A DNA stretch of 64,000 nt, from NCBI RefSeq assembly GCF_024435355.1, contig NZ_JAMJWG010000006.1:310001-374000 (forward strand), written 5' to 3'. Under the pieces are notes generated by a model. That model was not told the DNA's origin. It did not search any database and saw nothing but the letters and a program-made list of their open reading frames with translations. Shown in pieces: positions 16,704 to 25,814 of the stretch; within the stretch, counting starts at the first letter, position 1; every line of letters begins with the position of its first letter. Source of the stretch: Streptomyces odontomachi. GTDB lineage: Bacteria; Actinomycetota; Actinomycetes; Streptomycetales; Streptomycetaceae. A program made the position numbers and the translations under genes.

Positions 16704-17710
16704 GGCATGCCTCCTTCGGGTCCGGTGGGGGCGGCGGGGGTGGCCGGCGCGACGGGTGCTTCCGGCGCCGCGGGGAAGGGAGGTCCAGCGCAGGTCGCGG
16801 CGGTGGCGGCCGCCTCGCTCAGGAAACGCAGGGACTCCTCGGCCAGGCGGGGGCCGGCGTGCGAGTGGCGGGGCAGCTCCACGACGGTGAGTCCCTGGTA
16901 GCCGGTGGCGGCCAGCGCGTTCAGCACCGGCGGGAAGTCGATCTCCCCGTCCCCGAAGGGCAGGTGTTCGTGCACGCCGCGGCGCATGTCCTCGATCTGG
17001 ACGTGCCGCAGCCAGGGCGCGGCGGCGCGCACGCAGGCGTCGGGCGGCTCGGGCTCCAGGCACTGGCAGTGCCCGATGTCGAGGGTGAGCCCGAGCAGGT
17101 CCGGGTCGCCGAGTTCGCCACGCAGCCGGTGGAAGTCGGCGAGGGTGGCGACGAGATGCCCCGGCTCGGGCTCCACGGCGAGCGGCATGCCGGCCGCGCC
17201 GGCCGCGTCGAGTACCGGCGCGAAGGCGTCGGCGAGCCGCTTCCAGGCCGTCGGCTCGTCGGTGCCGTCAGGGGTGATCCCGCTGAAGCAGTGCACGGCG
17301 TGCGCGCCCAGTTCGGCGCCCACCCGGACGGCCCGGATCAGCAGGTCGGCGCGTGCCGCGCGTCCTTCGGGATCCGGGTCGAGCAGCGCGGGGCCGTGCT
17401 TGCGACGTGCGTCGAGCACGTACCGCGCGCCGGTCTCGACGGTGACCCCGAGCCCGAGCCGGTCCAGGCGCCGCGCCACCCGACGGGTGCGGTCGGCGAG
17501 GTCGGGGGCCAGCGGATCGAGGTGCATGTGGTCGAGGGTGAGCCCGACACCGCGGTAGCCGAGGTCGGCGAGGAGCCCGAGGGCGTCGTCGAGCCGCAGG
17601 TCCGTCAGCCCGTTGGTGCCGTAGCCGAACCGGAGCCGCCGCGGATCGCCGGGCACGGTACCGTCCGGCACCGTGCCGGGGCTTCCGAGGCGTGGGGTGG
17701 CTTCGCTCAT
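16700..17710 (-). CDS. Sugar phosphate isomerase/epimerase-like TIM barrel in the ebo-like operon
   Basis: This is a 336-residue AP-endonuclease-2 TIM barrel. Segments FGYGTNGLTD, GVGLTLDHMHLDP, LAVEPEPGHLV, TLDIGHCQCLEP, HVQIEDMRRGVHEH and GEIDFPPVLNAL carry the usual Glu, Asp and His metal ligands. The C-terminal 35 residues are Pro/Ala-rich. It overlaps the UbiA-like gene and EboA by four bases each, so it belongs to the same transcript. It is a second TIM barrel besides EboE and is not part of the core ebo set that I know. Confidence 0.8.
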   Translation of the reverse strand: MSEATPRLGSPGTVPDGTVPGDPRRLRFGYGTNGLTDLRLDDALGLLADLGYRGVGLTLDHMHLDPLAPDLADRTRRVARRLDRLGLGVTVETGARYVLDARRKHGPALLDPDPEGRAARADLLIRAVRVGAELGAHAVHCFSGITPDGTDEPTAWKRLADAFAPVLDAAGAAGMPLAVEPEPGHLVATLADFHRLRGELGDPDLLGLTLDIGHCQCLEPEPPDACVRAAAPWLRHVQIEDMRRGVHEHLPFGDGEIDFPPVLNALAATGYQGLTVVELPRHSHAGPRLAEESLRFLSEAAATAATCAGPPFPAAPEAPVAPATPAAPTGPEGGMP

Positions 17711-19287
17711 GTCACGCTCACCTTCCGTGCGAAGGTACGGGCCGCCGGGGCGAGCGCCGCGATGCCCAGGGCCGTCCAGGTACCGCCGGCACGTGCGGCC
17801 AGCGCGGCCTGGAGGGGGATCGTGGCGCGGATGCCGGCGCCCACGGCGCGCTGGGTGAGCTGCGGCGAAGGGTTCAACGCCGCGTGCAGCAGCCCGCGCC
17901 CGGCCGTGGCGGCGTAGCCGAGACCGAGCACGGTGCACACGGCTCCGGCCACGAGGTCACGGCTGCCGCGCTCGATGCCCGGGGCGCCCCTGGCTCCTCG
18001 GCCCCCCGGAACGCCCGGGACACCGGGAACGCCCAGGACACCCGACGTCAGACCCGGCAGGCCGCGGGAGGCTGCTTCCCGTCGGCCTGCCGGGAGTCCG
18101 GGACCGGGCGGCCGGGCGGCCGCCGCGTGACCGGGGTTGCGCGGCGCACCGCGGTCGGAAGCACGCGGTGCGCCGCGGTCGGGGGTGCGCAGTGCCGCAC
18201 CGTCGAGAGCGCCCACGTCGCCGCCGTCGGGACCACCCACCGCGCCGCGGTCGGAGCCCGCTGCGCCACGGCCGCGTCCGCCGTGCAGTACCGCGTGCAG
18301 CCCCTCGCCCCTTCCGCCCATGACGGTCTGCGCGACGCCGGCCGTCACGGCCAGCGCGCCGAGCGGAACGCCCGTCGAACCACCGTGGGCCTCGTGGCGC
18401 GAGACGGCGGTGACCGCGAGGGTGTGCGCACCGAGGGTGGCGGCCGAGGACAGCGCGGGCCGGATGCGTCCGCCCGTCGCTGCCGCACCCAGCAGCAGGT
18501 CGAGCCCGCGGGCCGCGGCCATCGCCACCGGACCGGCCGGAGTGTGCTTCAAGGCGAGGTCGTAGGCCCAGACGGTGGCCGCGAGAGAGGTCGCCACGGT
18601 GCGGGCGGGGCGTCCGGCCGCCGCGGCCAGGGCGAGCCCGGCCGCTGTCAGCGCGCCCGACGCGGCCAGCGCTGCGGACGGCCGGATCCGGCCGGACGGC
18701 AACGGACGGTGCGGGCGGTCCACCGCGTCCTCCGCGCGATCCGCCCAGTCGTTGAGTGCCATGCCCGCCTCGTAGAGGCACACGGAGGAGGCGATGGCGA
18801 GCGCGGTACCGGAGTTGATCCGCGTTCCGCTCGCCAGGGCGCCGGCGAGGGCGTCGCCCGGCACCGTGAACAGGGCGGGCAGCCGCAGCAACTCGGCCCA
18901 GGCCCGCAGCGCGCCGCTTTCGCCGGCCACCGCTTCGGTACCCGTCTTGACGCCGAGCTCCGCGTCCTTCCTGCCACCCGGTTCCGTGGCCGCCCCGGCC
19001 GAGCCCCCGTCACCCGCGCCGTCCAGGGCAGCGTCCGCCGTCGCGCGAGGAACGTCCGCCCCGCTGCCGGCCCGAGCACCGCCGGCGCCAGGCACGGGCC
19101 GTCCGTCTTTCCCGGAGTTCCCGTCCTTCCCGCCGTCCGGGCCGGGCGGTGCGGCCTCCCCGGGCCCGGTGGCACCCGTGCCGGAGCCTTTGCCGCTGCG
19201 GTCGCGGTAGACCGTCGCGCCGGTCACCGCGGTCGCGACCGCCAGCGCCACCGCGCCGGTGAGCAGCACGGCAAGCCGGGGCCTCAT
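17707..19287 (-). CDS. eboC: UbiA-family prenyltransferase (EboC-like) with low-complexity insertions
   Basis: The 526-residue membrane prenyltransferase shows the first Asp-rich motif clearly (NDWADRAEDAVDRPHRPLPSGR), with several Ala/Leu-rich membrane helices around it. UbiA enzymes move a prenyl group from a diphosphate to an acceptor. Two unusual insertions lengthen the protein: about 80 Gly/Ser/Asp-rich residues after the first helix (28-125), and a Gly-Pro-Val/Arg-Gly stretch near 325-430 with collagen-like GVPGVPGVPGG. The frame stays open and codon use is unchanged, so this is not a frameshift. It overlaps the MIPS-like gene and the TIM-barrel gene by four bases. Confidence 0.78.
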   Translation of the reverse strand: MRPRLAVLLTGAVALAVATAVTGATVYRDRSGKGSGTGATGPGEAAPPGPDGGKDGNSGKDGRPVPGAGGARAGSGADVPRATADAALDGAGDGGSAGAATEPGGRKDAELGVKTGTEAVAGESGALRAWAELLRLPALFTVPGDALAGALASGTRINSGTALAIASSVCLYEAGMALNDWADRAEDAVDRPHRPLPSGRIRPSAALAASGALTAAGLALAAAAGRPARTVATSLAATVWAYDLALKHTPAGPVAMAAARGLDLLLGAAATGGRIRPALSSAATLGAHTLAVTAVSRHEAHGGSTGVPLGALAVTAGVAQTVMGGRGEGLHAVLHGGRGRGAAGSDRGAVGGPDGGDVGALDGAALRTPDRGAPRASDRGAPRNPGHAAAARPPGPGLPAGRREAASRGLPGLTSGVLGVPGVPGVPGGRGARGAPGIERGSRDLVAGAVCTVLGLGYAATAGRGLLHAALNPSPQLTQRAVGAGIRATIPLQAALAARAGGTWTALGIAALAPAARTFARKVSVT

Positions 19288-20609
19288 CGGAGGTGCCCTT
19301 CGTCCGGCGCGGAGCCGGCGGAGCCGCCGGTGGCCACGTCCGGGTGCCGCAGCCGGTGGGCGAAGGCCAGCAGCGCGGCGTACTGGTCGCCGAGCGCGGC
19401 CGCGGCGCCGGGGTCGGGGTCCTTGAAGAAGAAGCCGAGTTCGGGGCGCGGGCCGGTCAGGCCGGCCTGGTGGGCGCGGGAGACCAAGCGGGCCAGATCG
19501 ATCACGAGCGGCGCGGCGAGCGCGGAGTCACATCCCTGCCAGATGGTCTGGAGCACCATCCGGGAGCCCAGGAAGCCGTCAAAGGCGACGTGGTCCCACG
19601 CCGTCTTCCAGTCGCCGAGCGCAGGCACGTCGTCGATGTGCACCTCGCCCTCCGGGGCGGCGCCGAGGGTGTCGGCGAGGACGCGTTCCTTGCCGGCGTT
19701 CTTCGCGGCGGCCGCCGCGGGATCGGCGAGGGACGCCCCGTCGCCGCCGCCCAGCAGGTTGGTGCCCGACCAGGCCCGCACCGCCAGCGCACGCTGGGCG
19801 AACATCGGCCCGAGCACGGACCGCAGCAGCGTCTGACCGGTCTTGCCGTCGCGTCCCGCGTACGGCAGTCCGGACTCCGCGGCGACCGGGTGCAGCCGGG
19901 GGTGGTGCAGCCCGGTGGACGGGGTGAAGTTGACGTACGGGCAGCCGGCGCGCAGGGCGGCGGCCGCGTAGAGCGAGCTGGGCGGCAGGGCGTCGCCGGT
20001 GGGGGCGGGCTCGGTGGAGGCGACGTTGACGACGACGGCGCGGGCCAACCCTGCGCGGCGCACGAAGGCGCGGATGTCGTCGGCGAAGGCCTCGACGAGC
20101 TGCTCTTCGGTGCGCGTGTCGCCGGGCAGCGGCCCGCCGGGGGCGATCTCCCGGTCGGCGGCGGCCAGTTCGGCGGCGAGCGCGGAGGGCAGCCCGTGGG
20201 GCAGCACTCCGCCGGCGGCGAGCGCCTCGGCGCGCTTGGGCAGCGGGCAGTCGACGGTGTCGTGGCCGCCGAAGACCAGGGACGGCAGTGCGGGCAGCGC
20301 CGCGGCCGCGAAGGGCGGGGTCTCGGTGACCATGCCGGTCGGCGGGTGCAGCCCGGCCGTGACGGCGGCGCATCCGGCGATCACGGTGGTGGCGACCGAG
20401 CCACGCGCGCCGATCAGCCAGATGCCGACCCGGGCCGGTCCCGTCGCGGAGGACGGAGCTTCGGTGCCGGGCGCGCCGGCGGGCTCCCCTGCGGAGGGTG
20501 CGTCGGTCCCGGAACCGGTGGCGGCGTTCGGGGCGGGCCCCGGAGCAGCGGACGGATCCGGGGCAGCGGCGCTGGCGGACGGGGGGACGGAGAGGGGTTC
20601 GGCGGACAT
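19284..20609 (-). CDS. Inositol-3-phosphate synthase-like NAD-dependent cyclase
   Basis: After a Pro/Ala/Ser-rich leader of about 60 residues, this 441-residue protein has the NAD-binding GIWLIGARGSVATTVIAG. MIPS-type segments follow: VVVNVASTEP, NFTPSTG, GKTGQTLLRSVL, WSGTNLLGGGDGASLADP (compare the MIPS NxxGNNDG loop) and VPALGDWKTAWDHV. MIPS converts glucose 6-phosphate to inositol 3-phosphate. It is the first gene of the ebo-like operon, in the place where other ebo clusters have a 3-dehydroquinate-synthase-like cyclase. Both are NAD-dependent sugar-phosphate cyclases, so it may supply the polar head that the UbiA enzyme prenylates (inference). Confidence 0.82.
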   Translation of the reverse strand: MSAEPLSVPPSASAAAPDPSAAPGPAPNAATGSGTDAPSAGEPAGAPGTEAPSSATGPARVGIWLIGARGSVATTVIAGCAAVTAGLHPPTGMVTETPPFAAAALPALPSLVFGGHDTVDCPLPKRAEALAAGGVLPHGLPSALAAELAAADREIAPGGPLPGDTRTEEQLVEAFADDIRAFVRRAGLARAVVVNVASTEPAPTGDALPPSSLYAAAALRAGCPYVNFTPSTGLHHPRLHPVAAESGLPYAGRDGKTGQTLLRSVLGPMFAQRALAVRAWSGTNLLGGGDGASLADPAAAAAKNAGKERVLADTLGAAPEGEVHIDDVPALGDWKTAWDHVAFDGFLGSRMVLQTIWQGCDSALAAPLVIDLARLVSRAHQAGLTGPRPELGFFFKDPDPGAAAALGDQYAALLAFAHRLRHPDVATGGSAGSAPDEGHLR

Positions 20610-20722
20610 GGGCAGCCTCCTTGTCGTACGCGAACCGATGCCGGCGCACCCCGTGCCGTGGGCGTGCGCCGCGCACGGCGCAGGCGCCCCGGGGTCCGCC
20701 GGCGCGTGGTGCAAACGGGGAG

Positions 20723-20760
20723 GACGGCGGGCGGGAGTCCGGCGTCTCCCGCCCGCCGTC
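20723..20760 (-). terminator. Strong hairpin after the ThuA-domain gene
   Basis: A perfect 14-bp stem (GACGGCGGGCGGGA with its complement) and a 10-base loop lie three bases beyond the stop of the minus-strand gene at 20764. There is no T-tract. This is normal for GC-rich actinobacterial terminators, but it makes the call less certain. Confidence 0.55.
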
Positions 20761-20763
20761 GCC

Positions 20764-23700
20764 TTAGGTGCCCTTGGTGGGCAGTTCCTTCAGCTGGACG
20801 TGGCGGAAGGACACCTGGTCGTCGGCGCTGTGGTTCTGCAACCCCACGTAACCGTCGGTCAGGCTCCGGGCCGGGTCCGTGTTGGTGAAGTCATTGATCT
20901 TGACTCCGTTGAGGAACACCGTCAGGTGTTCGCCCTTGACCTGGATCTCGTAGGTGTTCCACTCCCCGGGCGGGTGCAGGGCCCGGTCGCGGGCCTTGGT
21001 GTCCGGTGCCTGGAACGAGTAGATCGCACCGGTGGTCCGGTCGGGGGCGTCGGTGGCGTCGATCTGGATCTCGTAGCCGTTGTCCACGGCGGAGTTCGGG
21101 TCGTCGGAGGCGGGGAAGCCCACGAACACCCCGGAGTTGTCGTCGCCGGCCATCTTCCAGTCGACCTTCAGGGAGTAGCCGGACGTGAGCTCCTTGGCGT
21201 GGTACCAGAGCAGGCCCATGCCGCCCTCGGAGTTCAGCGTGCCGTCCTTGATGGTGAAGCCGCCGGGTCCGGCCTGCTGCCAGCCCTCCAGCGTCTCGCC
21301 GTTGAACAGGTCGCGGTATCCGGTGCGCGGTGCGCAGTCGGCGTTGACCTGTCCGGTGACGTACTCGAGACCGCCGAGCAGATGGGTGCGGAACGCGTCG
21401 TCGGCGTACGACTCCTTGGTGTGTCCCAGGCCGGTGTAGAAGGAGCGTCCGCCCTTGTACTCCTGGCACCAGGCGATCGGGTGGTCGCCGTTCATGGTGC
21501 CGCCGTCGTACGTGGTCTCGTCCAGGCTGGCCAGGACGTGCACCGCGTCACGCGGGTTGGTGCGGTAGTTGTACAGCTCGTCGGTGTGTTGCCAGGTGTC
21601 GCCGAGGTGGGCGGTGGCCGGGTTGTCGTGGTCCTCGATGCGGACGGTGGCCTGCTGGATGGCCGGGTGGGAGTCGAACCAGGCACCCACCAGGCCGCCG
21701 TAGAAGGGCCAGTCGTACTCGGTGTCCGCTGCGGCGTGCACACCCATGTAACCGCCGCCGTCGGCGATGTAGTGCTCGAACGCGCCCTGCTGGGTGTCGT
21801 CCAGCACGTCACCGGTGGTGGACAGGAACACCACGGCGTCGTACTGGTCCAGGTTGTCGGCGGTGAACGCCCCGGCGTCCTCGGTGGCGTCCACGGTGAT
21901 GCCGTGGTCGGCGCCGAGTTCGGTGAGGGCCGCTATGCCGTCCGGGATGGCGTCGTGGCGGTAGCCCGCGGTCTTGGAGAAGACCAGGACCTTCTTGGCG
22001 TCGTGCGCCGATGTCGCGGTGGCTTCCGGGATGGTGAAGTCATCCACGTCGAACAGGGCACCGTCCCCGCCCTTGAAGACCAGGTACAGGTCGGTGGTCT
22101 TCTTGGGGACGTGGCTCAGTGGCACGTCGACGTCCTTGAACGTCTCCCAGCCACCGGTGACGGGCACGTCGGCGGAGCCCAGCAGGGTGCCGTCGGCGGC
22201 TCCGGCGCGCACTTCGAGGGTGCCGCCGGTGCCCGCTGAGGACACGCGTGCGCTCAGGTGGGTGGCACCGGTGAGGTTGTAGGGCGTGAAGGAGATCCAG
22301 TCGCCGTTGCCGATGTCGCTGACGGTCTTGCCGCCGTTGGCACCGGTCCGGTCGACCACGGTGACGCCCTGCTGGTCGCTGAAGTGCTCGGCCTGGCGTT
22401 GCCGCGGCTGGAGCTTGATCTGTGCATGGGTGGTCAGCGGTGCCTTGGCCGCGCCGCCGCCGTCGGTGTACTGGGCGTCCAGCACGCCGAAGATGTCCTC
22501 GTTCGGGTCGTGGTCGGAGCTGGCGGGGGCGCTGATGGTGCCCTCGCAGCCCTGCGCCGAGGTGATGGGGTGGCCGTGGGTGTCATGGCCGAGGATGTAG
22601 TTGACGGTCACCTTCGAGCAGTCGACCTTGCCGTCCTCGGCATCCGTGACCTTCACCTTGTACGGGATGGTGTCGCCGAACTTGAACAGGCTGCCGTCGG
22701 CCGGGCTCTCGAAGGTGACGGTGGGCGCGGTGTTGCCGACCACCACGTAGACACTGGACGTTCCCTTGCGCCCGGTGCTGTCGGTGGCGGTGACGGTGGC
22801 GGTGTAGCTGCCTTCCTCGGTGTAGGTGTGCTGGGCGTCGGCACCGTCGGCCGTGGCACCGTCGCCGAAGTCCCAGGCGTAGCTGACGGTGTCACCGTCG
22901 GCGTCGGACCCGGTGGAGGTGAAGGAGACCGCCAGCGGTGCGTTGCCGGTGGTGACGTCGGCCGTGGCCTCGACGTCCGGGGTGTGTCCGGCGCTGGCGT
23001 CCTGGATCCGGTACAGGGCGGAGTTCTGGTCGCCGTTGAAGTAGCCGGTGCCGTAGTCGAGCACGTACAGGGCGCCGTCCGGGCCGAAGGCCATGTCCAT
23101 GATCTGGGTGCCGGCCCAGGGGAAGTCGTTGATCGACTGGACGGTGCCGTCGTCGCCCTCGACGATGCGCTTGATCCAGCGCCGGCCGAACTCCCCGGCG
23201 AAGAAGTTCTTGTCGAACTCCTGCGGGAACTTCACGGTCGAGTCGAGGTTCGCGTCGTAGTGGTAGACCGGTCCTGCCATCGGCGACTCGGAGCCGTCGC
23301 CGAACTCGGGCACCGAGTTGCCGTCGTAGGGGATCCAGGCGGGCTGGGCGGGCGGCAGGTCGGTCAGGCCGGTGTTGTTCGGCGAGTCGTTCTTCGGCGC
23401 GTCGCAGTCGAAGGGCTCGCCGGAGGTCTTGGTGGCGAAGTCGTAGTCGACGTAGGGCTCGTTCTTGCCGATGCAGTAGGGCCAGCCGAAGTTGCCGGCC
23501 TTGGTGATGCGGTTGAACTCGACCTGGCCGCCGGGTCCGCGCGCCGGGTCGGCGGCGCCCGCGTCGGGTCCGTAGTCGCCGACGTAGACGATGCCGGTGG
23601 CCTTGTCGACGCTCATCCGGTACGGGTTGCGGAAGCCCATGGCGTAGATCTCGGGCCGGGTCTTGTCCGTGCCCGGCGCGAAGAGGTTGCCGTCGGGGAT

Positions 23701-24480
23701 GTCGTAGGAGCCGTCGGCGTTCACCTTGATGCGCAGGATCTTGCCGCGCAGGTCGTTGGTGTTGGCCGCGCTGCGCTGCTCGTCGAAGGCCGGGTTGCGG
23801 TCCGAGCGCTCGTCGATGGGGGCGTAGCCGTCGGACTCGAACGGGTTGGTGTCGCCGCCGGTCGACAGGTACAGGTTGCCGTCCGCGTCGAAGTCGATGT
23901 CGCCGCCCACGTGGCAGCAGATGCCGCGGTCGGCGGGGACTTCCAGGATCGTCTTCTCGCTGCTCGCGTCGAGGGTGCCGTTGGCGTCCAGGACGAAGCG
24001 GGAGAGACGGTTGACGCCCTTGAAGGGCTCGAAGTCCGCTGCGGTGCCGGTCTCGGGGGCGTCGCCGAGCGGGGTGTCCAGCTTGGGCGCGTAGTACAGA
24101 TAGACGAAACGGTTGTCCTTGAAGCCGGGGTCGATGCCGACGCCCTGGAGTCCCTCTTCGTCGTGGTTGTAGACGTCGAGCCGGCCGGCCACCCGGGTGG
24201 TGCCGCCCCCGTCGGTGAGCCGGAGCGTGCCGTCCCGCGCGGTGTGCAGGACGCTGCCGTCCGGCAGTACGGCCAGGGACATGGGTTCGCCGGTCTCCTC
24301 GACCCCCTTGGCCAGGGTGACCTGCTGGAATTCGGAGGCGGCCGCCGCGTCGACCGGACGGCCTTCGCTGGCGCCGGCGTGGGGGGCGGCGAGGGTGAGT
24401 GAGGCGGTGGTGAGCAGAGCGCCGACGAGCAGCGTCAACGCCTTGTGCAGTTTGTGCAGTCTCGGACGTTTCCTGTGCAC
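20764..24480 (-). CDS. Secreted multidomain ThuA/DUF1080/sorbosone-dehydrogenase-like protein
   Basis: The 1238-residue exported protein starts with GTG at 24480 and has a signal peptide (about 1-37, ending AAPHAGASEG). Domains in order: a glucose/sorbosone dehydrogenase-like beta-propeller (about 40-490, with GICCHVGGDIDFD and GFRNPYRMSVD); a PKD domain (about 498-580); a CBM6-like carbohydrate-binding domain (about 696-812); a ThuA domain (about 829-1042, with VFSKTAGYRHD and GGGYMGVHAAADTEYDW); and a DUF1080 3-keto-disaccharide hydrolase-like domain (about 1057-1238). ThuA and DUF1080 proteins act in 3-keto-sugar breakdown, so this enzyme may process oxidised glycans outside the cell. It stands alone between an operon and an isomerase gene. 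Confidence 0.88.
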   Translation of the reverse strand: MHRKRPRLHKLHKALTLLVGALLTTASLTLAAPHAGASEGRPVDAAAASEFQQVTLAKGVEETGEPMSLAVLPDGSVLHTARDGTLRLTDGGGTTRVAGRLDVYNHDEEGLQGVGIDPGFKDNRFVYLYYAPKLDTPLGDAPETGTAADFEPFKGVNRLSRFVLDANGTLDASSEKTILEVPADRGICCHVGGDIDFDADGNLYLSTGGDTNPFESDGYAPIDERSDRNPAFDEQRSAANTNDLRGKILRIKVNADGSYDIPDGNLFAPGTDKTRPEIYAMGFRNPYRMSVDKATGIVYVGDYGPDAGAADPARGPGGQVEFNRITKAGNFGWPYCIGKNEPYVDYDFATKTSGEPFDCDAPKNDSPNNTGLTDLPPAQPAWIPYDGNSVPEFGDGSESPMAGPVYHYDANLDSTVKFPQEFDKNFFAGEFGRRWIKRIVEGDDGTVQSINDFPWAGTQIMDMAFGPDGALYVLDYGTGYFNGDQNSALYRIQDASAGHTPDVEATADVTTGNAPLAVSFTSTGSDADGDTVSYAWDFGDGATADGADAQHTYTEEGSYTATVTATDSTGRKGTSSVYVVVGNTAPTVTFESPADGSLFKFGDTIPYKVKVTDAEDGKVDCSKVTVNYILGHDTHGHPITSAQGCEGTISAPASSDHDPNEDIFGVLDAQYTDGGGAAKAPLTTHAQIKLQPRQRQAEHFSDQQGVTVVDRTGANGGKTVSDIGNGDWISFTPYNLTGATHLSARVSSAGTGGTLEVRAGAADGTLLGSADVPVTGGWETFKDVDVPLSHVPKKTTDLYLVFKGGDGALFDVDDFTIPEATATSAHDAKKVLVFSKTAGYRHDAIPDGIAALTELGADHGITVDATEDAGAFTADNLDQYDAVVFLSTTGDVLDDTQQGAFEHYIADGGGYMGVHAAADTEYDWPFYGGLVGAWFDSHPAIQQATVRIEDHDNPATAHLGDTWQHTDELYNYRTNPRDAVHVLASLDETTYDGGTMNGDHPIAWCQEYKGGRSFYTGLGHTKESYADDAFRTHLLGGLEYVTGQVNADCAPRTGYRDLFNGETLEGWQQAGPGGFTIKDGTLNSEGGMGLLWYHAKELTSGYSLKVDWKMAGDDNSGVFVGFPASDDPNSAVDNGYEIQIDATDAPDRTTGAIYSFQAPDTKARDRALHPPGEWNTYEIQVKGEHLTVFLNGVKINDFTNTDPARSLTDGYVGLQNHSADDQVSFRHVQLKELPTKGT

Positions 24481-24729
24481 GGTGTCCCTCCGGGAGGGTC
24501 GTACGAGGCGTGTGGGTAACGCCGGGGTGCGCCGTCACCCCGGAGACGTGCCTGTCCTGTACATATCAGGGACCGTAGCGGGCTTTGTCATGGACCAAAA
24601 GCTGTAGTGCAGCAATAACTTCAACTTTTTCCTTCCAATGGACAAAGCGGCTCTTGGGCACCACTGATCGCCCGGCGGCACCTGCGTGCCGCCGGGGCGA
24701 TCGGGGGCCGTCCGCTCCCCCTGGTCGTG

Positions 24730-25734
24730 CTACCGGTCGCCGCCGAAGGCGGCGTCGAAGGAGGCGCTGGGCGGCTCGAAGTCGAACTGCTTCATCCGGG
24801 CCAACGCCTCGGGGGCGCCCTGGAGCCGGTCCATGCCGGCGTCCTCCCACTCGATGGAGACGGGCCCCTCGTAGCCGATGGACCGCAGCATCCGGAAGAC
24901 GTCCTCCCAGGGCACGTCACCGTGCCCGCCGGAGACGAAGTCCCAGCCGCGCCGCGGATCGCCCCAGGGCAGGTGCGAGCCGAGCCGCCCGTTGCGGCCG
25001 TCGAGGCGCTTGCGGGCCTCCTTGCAGTCGACGTGGTAGATGCGGTCCTTGAAGTCCCAGAGGAAGCCGACCGGGTCCAGGTCCTGCCAGACGAAGTGGC
25101 TCGGGTCGAAGTTCAGCCCGAACGCGGGACGGTGGTCCACGGCCTCGAGGGCCTGCTGGGTGGTCCAGTAGTCGTACGCGATCTCCGTCGGGTGCACCTC
25201 GTGCGCGAACCGCACGCCCTCGGCGTCGAACACGTCCAGGATCGGGTTCCAGCGGTCCGCGAAGTCCTGGTAGCCGCGCTCGATCATGCCTGGGGGCACC
25301 GGCGGGAACATGGCGACCAGGTGCCAGATCGACGAGCCGGTGAAGCCGATGACGGTGTCGACGCCGAACGCGGCGGCGGCCCGCGCGGTGTCCTTGATCT
25401 CGGCCGCCGCCCGCTGCCGCACGCCCTCCGGCTCGCCGTCGCCCCAGATACGGGCCGGCAGGATGCCCTGGTGGCGCTCGTCGATCGGGTGGTCGCAGAC
25501 CGCCTGGCCGACCAGGTGGTTGGAGATGGCCCAGCACTTCAGGCCGTACTTGTCGAGGAGCTCGTGCCGGGAGGCGAGGTACGCCGGGTCGGCAAGCGCC
25601 TTGTCGACCTCGAAGTGGTCGCCCCAGCAGGCGAGTTCCAGGCCGTCGTAACCGAAGTCGCGGGCGAGCCGGCAGACCTCTTCGAGCGGCAGGTCGGCCC
25701 ACTGGCCGGTGAACAGGGTGTAGGAACGTGGCAT
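24730..25734 (-). CDS. Sugar phosphate isomerase/epimerase
   Basis: This is a 334-residue AP-endonuclease-2-type TIM barrel, cytoplasmic. Motifs GYDGLELACWGDHFE, FAHEVHPTEIAYD, GLNFDPSHFVWQ, HVDCKEARKR and WEDVFRMLRSIGYEGPVSIEWED hold the metal ligands (Glu, Asp, His, Glu). I chose ATG at 25734 because GGAG lies nine bases upstream; an ATG at 25749 is possible. It lies 80 bases after the Gfo/Idh gene on the same strand. Such pairs interconvert or cleave 3-keto-sugars made by Gfo/Idh enzymes. Confidence 0.87.
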   Translation of the reverse strand: MPRSYTLFTGQWADLPLEEVCRLARDFGYDGLELACWGDHFEVDKALADPAYLASRHELLDKYGLKCWAISNHLVGQAVCDHPIDERHQGILPARIWGDGEPEGVRQRAAAEIKDTARAAAAFGVDTVIGFTGSSIWHLVAMFPPVPPGMIERGYQDFADRWNPILDVFDAEGVRFAHEVHPTEIAYDYWTTQQALEAVDHRPAFGLNFDPSHFVWQDLDPVGFLWDFKDRIYHVDCKEARKRLDGRNGRLGSHLPWGDPRRGWDFVSGGHGDVPWEDVFRMLRSIGYEGPVSIEWEDAGMDRLQGAPEALARMKQFDFEPPSASFDAAFGGDR

Positions 25735-25814
25735 GACCGGTGTCTCCATTTGTGCGCCGGATTATTCCGAGTTAAGCCTTTACGCTGGTCAGCGGGCCGG
25801 GCGCCCCGAAGGCT

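Noticed and set aside
22258..24402. 714-residue open frame on the plus strand
   Set aside because: It is antisense to the ThuA-domain gene, with Val/Gly/Asp-rich composition and no recognisable motif.
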